From the IMG/VR virus record IMGVR_UViG_3300043420_000984, positions 27,487 through 91,486 of that record: a DNA stretch of 64,000 bases; one strand, written 5' to 3'. The notes beneath the pieces are model-generated. The model was not told where the DNA came from. It saw only the letters and a program-made list of their open reading frames with translations, and made no database searches. Positions 26,288 through 33,713 of the stretch are shown here, piece after piece. A program made the position numbers and the translations under genes. This stretch comes from a virus. Each line of letters opens with the position of its first letter. The first letter of the stretch is position 1.

Positions 26288-26532
26288 ATTTACTACAGGA
26301 TTACATCAGGGATTTCATAGAACCCTATCCCAATCGTTACACGATGGGTGAGTACGAGACCCGTGTTCGCCCCAAATCTACTCTAGATGACGATGGGGTA
26401 GCTAAGTTCTGGCGTCTGTTCGCTAAGTTTCCCAACGATTTTGCCGCTGCTGCAGTTTCGCTGCTTCCTCGTGATGTAGAATTCATCCAGTACGACCACC
26501 TCAACAACATCCTTTTCCTGAAAAAACTATGA
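26284..26532 (+). CDS. Unknown protein (82 aa)
   Basis: Mixed helix and strand (FWRLFAKFPNDFAAAAVSLL, FIQYDHLNNILFLKKL). Coupled on both sides by 4-base overlaps. No family recognised. Confidence 0.5.
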   Translation: MNLLQDYIRDFIEPYPNRYTMGEYETRVRPKSTLDDDGVAKFWRLFAKFPNDFAAAAVSLLPRDVEFIQYDHLNNILFLKKL

Positions 26533-26759
26533 ACGAAATTCAACGCCTCTCTGCCCAACGTGATGACATCTACGATTGGGCATGTGATCGCTTTCAGGAA
26601 TTGTTGGCGGCGGAAGATCATGATGGTGCTTTATCTATTGCTGATGAGTTTTTTGAGTGGTTGGACCCCGAACAACTGGAAGACGAACCTATTCACTACT
26701 ATGACGAACGAGAACTCATCCAACTCCACTACGAACTCTATCAGCAGCGAAATGCGTAG
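26529..26759 (+). CDS. Unknown acidic helical protein (76 aa)
   Basis: Two helices with aromatic residues (YDWACDRFQELLAAEDHDGAL, ELIQLHYELYQQRNA), strongly acidic in between. The next start lies 8 bases inside it. Function unknown. Confidence 0.5.
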   Translation: MNEIQRLSAQRDDIYDWACDRFQELLAAEDHDGALSIADEFFEWLDPEQLEDEPIHYYDERELIQLHYELYQQRNA

Positions 26760-26865
26760 TTTGATCCTAGATTACATGACAGCGTACAATTCTGATAATT
26801 ACGTATTGGCAGAAACTCTGCTACAAAAAATCAAGCAGATGAGGAAAAATGAAAGTAACGATTGA
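26752..26865 (+). CDS. Small helical protein (37 aa)
   Basis: MRSLILDYMTAYNSDNYVLAETLLQKIKQM is a helical hairpin-like peptide. It overlaps both neighbours, so it is probably translated by coupling. Function unknown. Confidence 0.4.
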   Translation: MRSLILDYMTAYNSDNYVLAETLLQKIKQMRKNESND

Positions 26866-27019
26866 ACTAGGTCCCGATCTCCAACTAGAATATCAGTCCT
26901 GGTTGGACGTAAAAGAAAGTCTTGGTATTGATCGTAGCATCAACAACTTTCTGTACTACACTTACAACTTTGGTACGTTTGCCAATCCTAAGAACCCTGA
27001 CGAAAACCAAGATGAATGA
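26849..27019 (+). CDS. Small unknown protein (56 aa)
   Basis: KVTIELGPDLQLEYQSWLDV then INNFLYYTYNFGTF. GAGGAAAA precedes the ATG. It is acidic at the C-terminus (NPDENQDE). It overlaps the preceding gene by 17 bases. Confidence 0.45.
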   Translation: MKVTIELGPDLQLEYQSWLDVKESLGIDRSINNFLYYTYNFGTFANPKNPDENQDE

Positions 27020-27102
27020 GAAAACATGTTGTAAAATCTCTCGCTTCGCCATGGTTTATAGTTGAGACATTTTTAGCACACTACTTACAGAAATGGAGAA
27101 AC

Positions 27103-27399
27103 ATGATTGATGTCAAACAAGAAGACGACGGCACCCTCACCATCAGCTGGGACGAAAACGACCCTCAAGAAAGCATCCTCAACACCTGGACCGAAGAAGA
27201 CTTCATCAACGCAATCCAAGACAAATGCAAGTCTCTCCAAGAACTTGGAGAAGCTGACAACGCAACCGAAGCGGTCAACCAAGTCACAGACTACTTCATC
27301 GACCAAACCCCAGAGGAAGTCCAGCAAGACATCCGCAACGCCCAAGAGTTCATCGAAAAGAAAGAATACAAGTCCACAGGAGCTCGTCTATTCTTCTGA
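27103..27399 (+). CDS. Conserved acidic phage protein (98 aa)
   Basis: The N-terminus DDGTLTISWDENDPQES is a motif I recall from cyanophage and T4-like small proteins of unknown role. I start at 27103 because GGAGAA lies just upstream; the longer frame from 27016 adds an odd basic stretch over what looks like a leader. It is helical and acidic afterwards (QTPEEVQQDIRNAQEF). Confidence 0.55.
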   Translation: MIDVKQEDDGTLTISWDENDPQESILNTWTEEDFINAIQDKCKSLQELGEADNATEAVNQVTDYFIDQTPEEVQQDIRNAQEFIEKKEYKSTGARLFF

Positions 27400-27406
27400 T
27401 CTGAAC

Positions 27407-27547
27407 TTGTTTCCCTATGTCGATACATTCCCGTATCGCCTAGAGGACAAGACCGAAAAGAAAACCTGTTACTTCCAAACTGAAAGCCATGCTCGAAAGT
27501 ACATTGACCGATACAAACCTGAATACCAACTATACTGTTTTGCTTGA
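27407..27547 (+). CDS. Small unknown protein (46 aa, start uncertain)
   Basis: FPYVDTFPYRLEDKTEKKTCYFQTES resembles a short conserved cyanophage protein with a DTFPYRLED motif. No ATG fits; TTG at 27407 is the nearest start codon, and the frame is open far upstream only because it shadows the previous gene. It overlaps the AbrB-like gene. Confidence 0.4.
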   Translation: MFPYVDTFPYRLEDKTEKKTCYFQTESHARKYIDRYKPEYQLYCFA

Positions 27548-27692
27548 GGAAGACGGAGATGATCTCATTCTCCCTATTCCCGATGAGATCCTTGATCAAC
27601 TGGGTTGGGATGACGGTTGCCTACTAGATTGGAGTGTTGATGAGGTAAATAATACTATTATCATCAGCAAGGTGAACGAGGAGGTGATGTAA
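27489..27692 (+). CDS. AbrB/MazE-type swapped-hairpin DNA-binding protein (67 aa)
   Basis: Residues 15-62 (YTVLLEEDGDDLILPIPDEI, LGWDDGCLLDWSVD, NTIIISKV) follow the SpoVT/AbrB pattern of four strands with the central 'ILPIPDEIL' loop. Such dimers bind DNA as regulators or toxin antitoxins. No toxin gene is adjacent, so a transcription regulator is more likely. The upstream gene overlaps its start by 59 bases. Confidence 0.65.
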   Translation: MLESTLTDTNLNTNYTVLLEEDGDDLILPIPDEILDQLGWDDGCLLDWSVDEVNNTIIISKVNEEVM

Positions 27693-27693
27693 T

Positions 27694-28086
27694 TTGGGTA
27701 TGTTCGACTATTTCAGATCATCTTATGACCTGGGACCACAACTAACAAACGTGGAGTGTCAAACCAAAGATATTGAAGATGGATATAGTGGCACCATGTC
27801 ACAATACTGGTTGTCACCCGATGGTTATCTGTATGTGGTAGACTACTCCAACACTCAGGATCTCAAGATGTACGAGCCAGGAGATCCTGAGTATAATGCT
27901 GAACGATCCTGGTTGAATTTTGCCTGGATACCAAACGGCAACCACGGAAAAATTAGAGTACATGCCCTCACCAAATATGTTGAAGTCTATACATCAGCAT
28001 GGGGAGGAGCATGGGAAGACTGGCCTCGTGCTAAACTACACTTCAAGTACGGTAAGTTACAAGACTATGAGCTTATTACGCGCTAG
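27694..28086 (+). CDS. Conserved phage protein (130 aa) with TTG start
   Basis: MGMFDYFRSSYDLG then ECQTKDIEDGYSGTMSQYWL match a widespread T4-like/cyanophage protein of unknown function. A near-perfect ribosome site GGAGGTGA (27680-27687) sits 9 bases before TTG 27694 but 15 before the ATG at 27700, so the TTG start is preferred. A beta-rich protein with many Trp and Tyr. Confidence 0.6.
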   Translation: MGMFDYFRSSYDLGPQLTNVECQTKDIEDGYSGTMSQYWLSPDGYLYVVDYSNTQDLKMYEPGDPEYNAERSWLNFAWIPNGNHGKIRVHALTKYVEVYTSAWGGAWEDWPRAKLHFKYGKLQDYELITR

Positions 28087-28375
28087 ACACCGTGAAGACT
28101 TCGGACATGAGTGGTACGTTCAAATCCTAAACACAGGTAAGCATGTACCTAGACCATTCAAAGATATGTCCCTGTTACAACTGTCTGTATCATGGAATGA
28201 TTATCCTAGTTGGCCCTACCTACAGATCAAATCTGGAACTGGTAGTCTATTGAGTATCCTGTTCTGGGCTTACAAACTAGGATTTGATATTGGATTTATT
28301 GAGCGCACCTGGGATTGGGGGCGCGTTGACAATTTGACTAATGACCCTGATTTTATTAGAATAGAGGATTGCTAA
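28067..28375 (+). CDS. Unknown protein (102 aa)
   Basis: Starts inside the previous gene (ATG 28067, preferred to much longer shadows). Contains EDFGHEWYVQILNTGKHVPRP and a hydrophobic patch (LLSILFWAYKLGFDIGF) that may be an amphipathic helix. Its stop overlaps the next ATG by one base. Function unknown. Confidence 0.5.
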   Translation: MSLLRARHREDFGHEWYVQILNTGKHVPRPFKDMSLLQLSVSWNDYPSWPYLQIKSGTGSLLSILFWAYKLGFDIGFIERTWDWGRVDNLTNDPDFIRIEDC

Positions 28376-28773
28376 TGGCACAAGATAACACTATTCGTAA
28401 CTTTGGTATTGTTGGGGTATCCTTTCTGGTATCCCTGTTTGTGATTAGTTCTATTATAGGACCAATCTACAACGTCTGGGCTCAGTCTCTTGATGGTAAG
28501 GCAGAGCTACAGAAAGCAGAATACACTCGCCAGGTTGCTGTGCTTGAAGCACAAGCAAAGAAAGATAGTGCTCAGCAACTTGCTGATGCTGAAATTATCC
28601 GTGCTCAAGGTGTGGCAAAAGCAAACTCTATCATCGGTGAGAGTCTGAAGGACAATCCTGCTTATCTTCAGTATCTGTGGATTACCGAGGGTGAGAAAGA
28701 TTCTAACCGCACGGTGTATATGGTCCCCAGCAATGGTGGCGCTCCAGTTCCTACATTTGATATTCAAAAATGA
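28375..28773 (+). CDS. SPFH/prohibitin-like small membrane protein (132 aa)
   Basis: One N-terminal membrane helix (FGIVGVSFLVSLFVISSIIG) precedes a long Ala/Gln/Lys-rich helix. A tail reading EIIRAQGVAKANSIIGESL then AYLQYLWI is the hallmark of HflC/prohibitin C-termini. The SPFH domain itself is absent, so this is a minimal form. Such proteins recur in cyanophages and may protect phage proteins from host membrane proteases; that role is inferred. Confidence 0.65.
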   Translation: MAQDNTIRNFGIVGVSFLVSLFVISSIIGPIYNVWAQSLDGKAELQKAEYTRQVAVLEAQAKKDSAQQLADAEIIRAQGVAKANSIIGESLKDNPAYLQYLWITEGEKDSNRTVYMVPSNGGAPVPTFDIQK

Positions 28774-29138
28774 CCTTCAGTAGAGCAGTGCTTGGTACAG
28801 CAAATAAGAAAACCAAACTCAGTTGGTGGGACTATTGGATCAACCACTGCTGGATGACTGGTTGGCAGAGCATCAGGCACTCATTCTACAACTGGGCTGA
28901 CCTGATGACTGGTAACTGGAAAGATTACGGTCTCATGTTTTATGATGATCCTTTTGAAGAGTGTCGTGATTGCTTCTGGTCTTACCTTGGTGAGGATGAC
29001 ACTCTACCGAAAGAGTTTTTAGAGCATCTACAAGAACTGGTAGATCGTATTGAGCGTGGTGAAGAGAAACTCATCCCCATGGATGAAGTCATGAAAAATC
29101 TTAGAGAAGATGATGAACCTCCCAGTATTTCTGAATAG
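28770..29138 (+). CDS. Unknown Trp-rich protein (122 aa)
   Basis: Many tryptophans in its first half (WWDYWINHCWMTGW, NWADLMTGNWKDYG) and an acidic C-terminus (KNLREDDEPPSISE). It overlaps both neighbours. Related in style to the Trp-rich protein at 29110. Function unknown. Confidence 0.5.
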   Translation: MTFSRAVLGTANKKTKLSWWDYWINHCWMTGWQSIRHSFYNWADLMTGNWKDYGLMFYDDPFEECRDCFWSYLGEDDTLPKEFLEHLQELVDRIERGEEKLIPMDEVMKNLREDDEPPSISE

Positions 29139-29322
29139 ATTAGTAATTGGATCTAAATTGATTAGACACACTCCATTCTGGTGGTGGTACAGGTTGATCT
29201 CACATGAAGGATTTCGCTTTGATGATTATCATGTGTGGAGAGAGTTCTGGCATTCACTCAATCATGGATGGCAGCACATGGAATATGTAAATGAGTTTGA
29301 AACGTTCTGGGGCAAGCGATGA
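29110..29322 (+). CDS. Unknown Trp/His-rich protein (70 aa)
   Basis: HTPFWWWYRLISHEGF and FWHSLNHGWQHMEY give it an unusual aromatic and His content, suggesting membrane-surface or ligand binding. It overlaps the previous gene by 29 bases. Start at 29110 or 29113. Confidence 0.45.
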   Translation: MMNLPVFLNRLVIGSKLIRHTPFWWWYRLISHEGFRFDDYHVWREFWHSLNHGWQHMEYVNEFETFWGKR

Positions 29323-29513
29323 AGGAATTTCCCGACAAACTAGACCTCAGAATTATGTGGACGGTAGCCACATCGACCAGTATCGAAACTGGCACACCTG
29401 CCTACGAAGGCTTCGCCAGGATGCTGTATGATTACATCACAGACAAAAAACCCCTCGTTGAACTGAACTATGACCTCTATCCGTCAGAAACAAGCACTGA
29501 TCAAGAAACTTGA
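29319..29513 (+). CDS. Unknown protein (64 aa)
   Basis: Short alpha/beta protein (LRIMWTVATSTSIETG, FARMLYDYITDKKP). Overlaps its neighbours by 4 and 44 bases; the long overlap with the zinc-ribbon gene makes the 3' end less certain. Confidence 0.4.
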   Translation: MKEFPDKLDLRIMWTVATSTSIETGTPAYEGFARMLYDYITDKKPLVELNYDLYPSETSTDQET

Positions 29514-29745
29514 GAATGCTTACAAAACATGCTTTGATTGTGGACGAACCTATGGTGTTTATTCTGTAGGTTGTTCTTCTGTTTATGAAGCAGTCTGTGA
29601 TGTATGTGGAGAAACTAAACCTATTACTGAAACACGAGACTTTGGTTATTTCATCACAGGTATTCGCAAACTCAAAATGGAGGTTCTGAATGAAAAGAGT
29701 AACAGTAAGACCAAAAAGCAAAAAGGCCAAGAACCGCCTTTGTAA
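29470..29745 (+). CDS. Zinc-ribbon-like protein (91 aa)
   Basis: CFDCGRTYG then VCDVCGETK place two CxxC pairs about 22 residues apart, a zinc ribbon. The C-terminus is basic (KSNSKTKKQK), consistent with nucleic-acid binding. It overlaps both neighbours. A role in transcription takeover is possible but unproven. Confidence 0.55.
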   Translation: MTSIRQKQALIKKLENAYKTCFDCGRTYGVYSVGCSSVYEAVCDVCGETKPITETRDFGYFITGIRKLKMEVLNEKSNSKTKKQKGQEPPL

Positions 29746-29884
29746 TATCATGGACAACAATCCTATTTGTATTGTTGAACAGGACAAAGGCGATGGTATG
29801 ATGTTCCTTGCATCTGAAAACAAAAAATACTTCTTCTGGGTTAATGTAAATGATTTCTGGGAGTGTGACTGGGAAGTGCTATGA
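29690..29884 (+). CDS. Unknown protein (64 aa)
   Basis: A basic N-terminus (MKRVTVRPKSKKAKNR) followed by a beta-rich part ending in aromatic residues (YFFWVNVNDFWECDWEVL). It overlaps the zinc-ribbon gene by 56 bases. The 'VRPKSKKAKNR' start is a common small-phage-protein pattern. Confidence 0.45.
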   Translation: MKRVTVRPKSKKAKNRLCNIMDNNPICIVEQDKGDGMMFLASENKKYFFWVNVNDFWECDWEVL

Positions 29885-30060
29885 AACCTAAAACTCGTGT
29901 CATCTTGGAGATGGCAATTGAACAAGGCATACAACGTGGTTGGCGTCTTGCTCACAAGCATATGGATAATCCCCAAGAATATGTCATCGTTGAGCGGATT
30001 AACTTTGCTGTGATGGAACAAATCTACGAATACTTTACTTTTGACGACGAGGATCTATGA
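29881..30060 (+). CDS. Small helical protein (59 aa)
   Basis: VILEMAIEQGIQRGWRLAHKH then INFAVMEQIYEYFTFDDEDL: helical, acidic end. ATGA overlaps on both sides put it in the same coupled run. Function unknown. Confidence 0.5.
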   Translation: MKPKTRVILEMAIEQGIQRGWRLAHKHMDNPQEYVIVERINFAVMEQIYEYFTFDDEDL

Positions 30061-30332
30061 GTTTTAGCAAGACTATTTCTGTGTTTGCCGCACTCGCTAG
30101 CATCTTTGGTGCTGGAGCTGCTGGATGGAAACTGTCTCAAGAAAATCAAACCAAACCTGTGGAAGTACAACAAGATATATCTGTATTTGAGAATAAGATC
30201 AACGAACTTGAAAAGAAACTAGAAGAAGCAGAAAAACCACAAGAACAACCTGTGATCGTGCAGCAACCTCAACCGCAGATCCTACCACCTCTCCCCCCTA
30301 TGCCCGAACCCAAACCAGGAGAGTTTGAGTGA
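30057..30332 (+). CDS. Membrane-anchored coiled-coil protein with proline-rich tail (91 aa)
   Basis: Residues 6-24 form a membrane helix (TISVFAALASIFGAGAAG), 45-58 a short coiled coil (KINELEKKLEEAEK), and the last 25 residues are a Pro/Gln tail (LPPLPPMPEPKPG). The layout resembles phage spanin or holin-accessory proteins, but no lysis neighbour is present. It ends the operon; a cassette follows. Confidence 0.5.
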   Translation: MSFSKTISVFAALASIFGAGAAGWKLSQENQTKPVEVQQDISVFENKINELEKKLEEAEKPQEQPVIVQQPQPQILPPLPPMPEPKPGEFE

Positions 30333-30386
30333 CACTCTGACAACTGGCACACCACCCCATGAGGCAGGGGGGTTTCGCCTTATAAT
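30330..30386 (+). promoter_or_regulatory. Intergenic cassette: box, terminator and -10
   Basis: Box GACACTCTGACAACTGGCAC, a CCACCCC/GGGGGG stem followed by TTT, and TATAAT (30381-30386) 23 bases before the ATG at 30410. Confidence 0.65.
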
Positions 30387-30409
30387 AAACACATCAACCA
30401 AGGCACTCC

Positions 30410-30580
30410 ATGACTGACCGCCTCCAGCAGATCCTCAACCGCCCTGAAGACCGTGCTCGCTATGCTCTCCAGTTCTACTACGATTTCATGGATCCTAAGA
30501 TGAATGAGAAGGCGCTCAACCGCTTCCAAGAGTTCCTGGATGTGATTGAGTACAACGTTGAACCCTACGAACTTTACTGA
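30410..30580 (+). CDS. Small unknown protein (56 aa)
   Basis: RLQQILNRPEDRARYALQFY: helical, acidic at the end (VIEYNVEPYELY). First gene after a promoter cassette; three bases separate it from the next gene. Function unknown. Confidence 0.5.
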   Translation: MTDRLQQILNRPEDRARYALQFYYDFMDPKMNEKALNRFQEFLDVIEYNVEPYELY

Positions 30581-30583
30581 ACT

Positions 30584-30787
30584 ATGTCTAACTCTTCTTC
30601 CTCTTCCTCCAGCGGCATCGGTTTCCCTGGTCTGCTGACTGTTCTCTTCATCGGTCTGAAACTCACAGGCCATATTACCTGGAGCTGGTGGTGGGTGCTG
30701 TCTCCCCTGTGGATTAGTGCTCTGCTTGCTATTGCTATTCTTGGATTTGCTTTGATCATTCTTCTCATTCAAGGTGCTTTCAAATGA
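30584..30787 (+). CDS. Small membrane protein with poly-Ser N-terminus (67 aa)
   Basis: After MSNSSSSSSSGIGF there are two membrane helices (LLTVLFIGLKLTG and ISALLAIAILGFALIILLI) around SWWWVLSPLW. This is a protein I recall from several cyanophages and other myoviruses, function unknown. ATGA overlap with the next gene. Confidence 0.6.
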   Translation: MSNSSSSSSSGIGFPGLLTVLFIGLKLTGHITWSWWWVLSPLWISALLAIAILGFALIILLIQGAFK

Positions 30788-30969
30788 CCTACACTATCAC
30801 CAAACACATCAAAATTGAACACGAAGAAGATGGTTGGAGTTTTGATTTTACTGCTGATGAATGTGGAACTGTGAGTGTGCGTGATGGTAATGGACCAGAA
30901 TACCAAACCATTCACATTCCCAAAGATTGTATTCAACACTTTATTGATGTTCTGGAGCAATTCAAATGA
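30784..30969 (+). CDS. Unknown protein (61 aa)
   Basis: Beta-rich (ITKHIKIEHEEDGWSFDFTA, then EYQTIHIPKDCIQHFIDVLEQF). The pattern is like small phage proteins that end in a helix after 'IPKD'. ATGA overlaps on both sides. Confidence 0.5.
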   Translation: MTYTITKHIKIEHEEDGWSFDFTADECGTVSVRDGNGPEYQTIHIPKDCIQHFIDVLEQFK

Positions 30970-31145
30970 CCGTTGCTGAATGGATTGAAAAACTCAAAGA
31001 GTTTCCACTTGATCAAGAAGTAAGAATTACTGATGGACACAAGTATCACTTCTATGAAGGTGATTTTGACTTCCAACTTTTTGAGGATGTTGATGGTTCT
31101 ACCTTCGTAGATATTGGTATTGGTGGATTTGAGGAAGAAGAATGA
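30966..31145 (+). CDS. Small unknown protein (59 aa)
   Basis: MTVAEWIEKLKEFPLDQEVRI is the common 'TVAELIEKLKxFPxD' start of small phage/bacterial proteins of unknown function. It is followed by an acidic tail (IGIGGFEEEE). Coupled by ATGA on both sides. Confidence 0.55.
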   Translation: MTVAEWIEKLKEFPLDQEVRITDGHKYHFYEGDFDFQLFEDVDGSTFVDIGIGGFEEEE

Positions 31146-31342
31146 CCTACGATGAACTCTACGAGCATGTGCTAAAGTATGTTGCCATGCCAATAGATGA
31201 CAAACGCCGTGCCTGTCTCATTCTAGGAGCATTTATGGAGTTTATCATGGATTGTACTGATGCTGGTATTGATCCACGCACACTTGATATGACTGGTATT
31301 ATGAATGAGAAACTTGATCAACTGGAGAACAAAAACAAATGA
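31142..31342 (+). CDS. Small helical protein (66 aa)
   Basis: Helical throughout (YDELYEHVLKYVAMPIDDKR, FMEFIMDCTDAG). It overlaps the RNA ligase start by 4 bases, so it is translated directly ahead of the ligase. Function unknown. Confidence 0.5.
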   Translation: MTYDELYEHVLKYVAMPIDDKRRACLILGAFMEFIMDCTDAGIDPRTLDMTGIMNEKLDQLENKNK

Positions 31343-32391
31343 CTATCCGCAAACTCGCCAGTATCGCTGAAATCACTTACATCAAACCTATTGAAGGTGC
31401 TGATGCTATTGAATGTGCCATCGTGAATGGTGGTTGGCCAGTTGTGGTCAAGAAAGGTGAATATCAAGTTGGTGATGTTGCCATCTATCTTGAGATTGAT
31501 AGTTGGGTGCCACATGAACTTGCTCCTTTCCTGAGCAAAGGTCAAGAACCCCGTGAATATAATGGTGTGAAGGGTGAGCGTCTTCGTACTGTGAAACTTC
31601 GTGGGCAAATCAGTCAGGGACTTCTGCTTCCCATCAACCTGGATTCGCCTCTTGCTGATGCTGTTTCGTTGGGTGATGATGTAACAGAGATGCTCAAAAT
31701 CCAGAAGTGGGAACCACCTATCCCTGCTCAACTTGCTGGTACGATGAAGGGTAACTTCCCTCACTTCATCCCTAAAACTGACCAGGAACGTTGCCAGAAC
31801 CTTCGTAAGGACATCTTTGAGATCCACAAAGATGAAATCTATGAAGTTACCACTAAACTTGATGGTAGCAGTATGACTGTGTATGTCAAAGATGGTGAGA
31901 TTGGTGTCTGTTCTCGTAATATTGACCTGAAGGAAACTGAAGGCAATAGTTTCTGGAAAGCAGCACGGGAACAGAATATCGTTGATGCTCTGCTTGCTTT
32001 GTGTTCCAAGCATGGTGAAGAGTATGCTATTCAGGGTGAGTTGATTGGTGAAGGTATTCAGGGCAATCCTGAGAAACTCAAAGGTCAGCGTTTCTATCTG
32101 TTTGACATCTTCAGCATCACTTATGGATACTATCTGAAACCAGAAGAACGTTACACTGTTCTTGAAATGCTGGGTGATATGGGTGCCGATATTGAGCATG
32201 TTCCCATTATTGATCAAGATGTTCGTGTTGCTCAAGCATATGATACCATTGATGAACTTCTGGAGTTTGCTGAAGGTCCATCGCTGAACCCTCAAACTAA
32301 GCGTGAGGGACTTGTATTCAAGTCCTGGGAGAGTGATTTCACTTTCAAGGCGATTGCTAACTCTTATCTTCTGAAGCACAAAGACCGATGA
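31339..32391 (+). CDS. RNA ligase, DRB0094-type (350 aa)
   Basis: Joins RNA ends through a lysine-AMP intermediate. The nucleotidyltransferase motif I KLDGSS places the adenylated Lys at residue 173; motif III-like YAIQGELIG and motif V-like EGLVFKSW follow. Before the catalytic domain are ~150 residues with OB-like strands (GDVAIYLEIDSWVPHE), the layout of the Deinococcus DRB0094 family rather than T4 Rnl1/Rnl2. It probably repairs RNA cut by host anticodon nucleases. It is the largest gene in an operon of tiny ones. The long antisense frame is a shadow. Confidence 0.85.
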   Translation: MTIRKLASIAEITYIKPIEGADAIECAIVNGGWPVVVKKGEYQVGDVAIYLEIDSWVPHELAPFLSKGQEPREYNGVKGERLRTVKLRGQISQGLLLPINLDSPLADAVSLGDDVTEMLKIQKWEPPIPAQLAGTMKGNFPHFIPKTDQERCQNLRKDIFEIHKDEIYEVTTKLDGSSMTVYVKDGEIGVCSRNIDLKETEGNSFWKAAREQNIVDALLALCSKHGEEYAIQGELIGEGIQGNPEKLKGQRFYLFDIFSITYGYYLKPEERYTVLEMLGDMGADIEHVPIIDQDVRVAQAYDTIDELLEFAEGPSLNPQTKREGLVFKSWESDFTFKAIANSYLLKHKDR

Positions 32392-32594
32392 CTGACAAAA
32401 CTAAACTACTCAAGATGATTGAGAATGCTCTCCAAACAGCACCACCTAATGAAGAGGCAGAAGCACAAGCAGTAATTGACACTATGGCAGATTGGTTTGA
32501 AGAAGTTTTGAGCCAAATTGGTATTCAACCTTCATGTATCCCCACTCTGCTACGATGGCAAGCACACCAACACGAGTATCTGAACGATGACTGA
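32388..32594 (+). CDS. Small acidic protein (68 aa)
   Basis: Helical and acidic (LQTAPPNEEAEAQAVIDTMA, then WFEEVLSQIG). ATGA overlap with the ligase and an 8-base overlap with the next gene. Possibly a ligase-associated small protein by position only. Confidence 0.45.
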   Translation: MTDKTKLLKMIENALQTAPPNEEAEAQAVIDTMADWFEEVLSQIGIQPSCIPTLLRWQAHQHEYLNDD

Positions 32595-32910
32595 CATCAC
32601 CAACCTTACTTACAAAGAACTTCAACAACTTGAAAAACAGATTGAAGAACGCAAAAAGGCACTGCGTTATTCAAAGGATTGTGTTGAAGGGTATAAAATC
32701 ACCTTCTGTGTGAAATTCAATCCTGCTACTCATTCAGATTCTCAACTGGAAAATCCCGTAGATTTCGGTGATTATCTGGCAAATGATATAGCAAACACAA
32801 TTGTTGATTATTTTTGCCTTCGTCAATCTGATGTAAGTGGTTTTGAAGTTGAAGAGATGACTGATGAGTATAAGGTAGAATGGAAGGACTTCTGGGAGAA
32901 TGATGAATGA
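32587..32910 (+). CDS. Unknown protein (107 aa)
   Basis: A coiled-coil start (YKELQQLEKQIEERKKALRY), then a beta segment (YKITFCVKFNP) and an acidic helix. Its C-terminus overlaps the next gene. No family recognised. Confidence 0.5.
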   Translation: MTDITNLTYKELQQLEKQIEERKKALRYSKDCVEGYKITFCVKFNPATHSDSQLENPVDFGDYLANDIANTIVDYFCLRQSDVSGFEVEEMTDEYKVEWKDFWENDE

Positions 32911-33107
32911 AACTCACAGCACACGAACTCGCAGTTATTATTGATACACTCAACCATTCTCTAATGGTATCAAACTGGAATGGATATTATACTGCCCAAT
33001 CAAGGGAAAATGTAAGGAATACGATTGCTGTGATTATGAATGAAATGAGTGTAGAGATTATCACAGACAAACCAAACTTCACTATTGATGCTGACGCAGG
33101 TATTTAA
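32907..33107 (+). CDS. Unknown protein (66 aa)
   Basis: LTAHELAVIIDTLNHSLMVS then ENVRNTIAVIMNEMSVEI: two helices of the small-phage-protein type. ATGA overlap at its start; one base separates it from the next gene. Confidence 0.5.
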   Translation: MKLTAHELAVIIDTLNHSLMVSNWNGYYTAQSRENVRNTIAVIMNEMSVEIITDKPNFTIDADAGI

Positions 33108-33108
33108 A

Positions 33109-33324
33109 ATGACTGACATAAAACTCTGTAAGGATTGTAAGCACTACAAGAAAGATTGGTATGCTCGTATCACTGGATATGGAGACACATTTGATATTTG
33201 CGTCAATCCTCATTTGATTGCTGTAAATCCTGTGAGTGGAAAGACCAAAGGTGATTTTTGTGATACAATGAGAAAGTATCACGGATGTGGTATGGAAGGT
33301 AAGTATTGGGAGGCACGAAAATGA
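33109..33324 (+). CDS. Cys-rich protein, probable zinc binder (71 aa)
   Basis: LCKDCKHYKKDWYARI, then a single Cys in FDICVNPH and two more (DFCDT, HGCG). CxxC plus spaced Cys/His suggests a small zinc knuckle, a type often found in phage genomes. Start at 33109 right after the preceding stop. Confidence 0.5.
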   Translation: MTDIKLCKDCKHYKKDWYARITGYGDTFDICVNPHLIAVNPVSGKTKGDFCDTMRKYHGCGMEGKYWEARK

Positions 33325-33419
33325 GCAAATCTGAAACATTCCTCATTATCTCACAGATTTATTGTGTAGGTGATCTTATTGTTGAAGGTAAAAAAACATT
33401 TTTATATGGTGTGGGATGA
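33321..33419 (+). CDS. Very small hydrophobic peptide (32 aa)
   Basis: MSKSETFLIISQIYCVGDLIVEGKK. It overlaps both neighbours by four bases (ATGA), so translation by coupling is plausible. Too short to classify. Confidence 0.35.
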   Translation: MSKSETFLIISQIYCVGDLIVEGKKTFLYGVG

Positions 33420-33601
33420 AAGAACTTGAAATAGGTTCTAAATGGAAACATAAGACCTCAAATGATGTTTATGTTGTGAAAGAACAGTATTCTCATAGAG
33501 TAGTGTTAGAGCATGAACTTACTGGTGAAACTGTAAAACTAACTGTGGGGCATTTCAATCCTCAAGGTTTTGATGAGTATGAGTATTATGAAACTAACTA
33601 A
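33416..33601 (+). CDS. Small beta-barrel-like protein (61 aa)
   Basis: GSKWKHKTSNDVYVVKEQYS then RVVLEHELTGETVKLTVGHF: an SH3-like pattern (GSKWxH...VY.V) often seen in small phage and plasmid proteins. It ends the operon before a cassette. Confidence 0.5.
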   Translation: MKELEIGSKWKHKTSNDVYVVKEQYSHRVVLEHELTGETVKLTVGHFNPQGFDEYEYYETN

Positions 33602-33632
33602 ACTAATCTTTGATTATAAGTGGTATTATTTG

Positions 33633-33690
33633 AGGACACTTGAAGAACTGGCACAGGAGCATCCCACAGGTGCTCCTTTTGCCCTATAAT
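33633..33690 (+). promoter_or_regulatory. Intergenic cassette (upstream twin): box, terminator and -10
   Basis: GACACTTGAAGAACTGG box, AGGAGCA/TGCTCCT stem (33655-33677), TTTT, and TATAAT (33685-33690). Nearly identical over about 80 bases to the copy at 34241. Confidence 0.7.
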
Positions 33691-33713
33691 ACTCTCATAC
33701 ACACAGAAACCTG

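Noticed and set aside
27107-27547. 146-aa Lys/Thr/Ser-rich ORF
   Set aside because: Most of it is a frame-shifted reading of the acidic gene at 27103; only the last ~46 residues look like a real protein.
31318-32379. 353-aa minus-strand ORF opposite the RNA ligase
   Set aside because: Shadow of a well-supported ligase gene; no ribosome site or motif.
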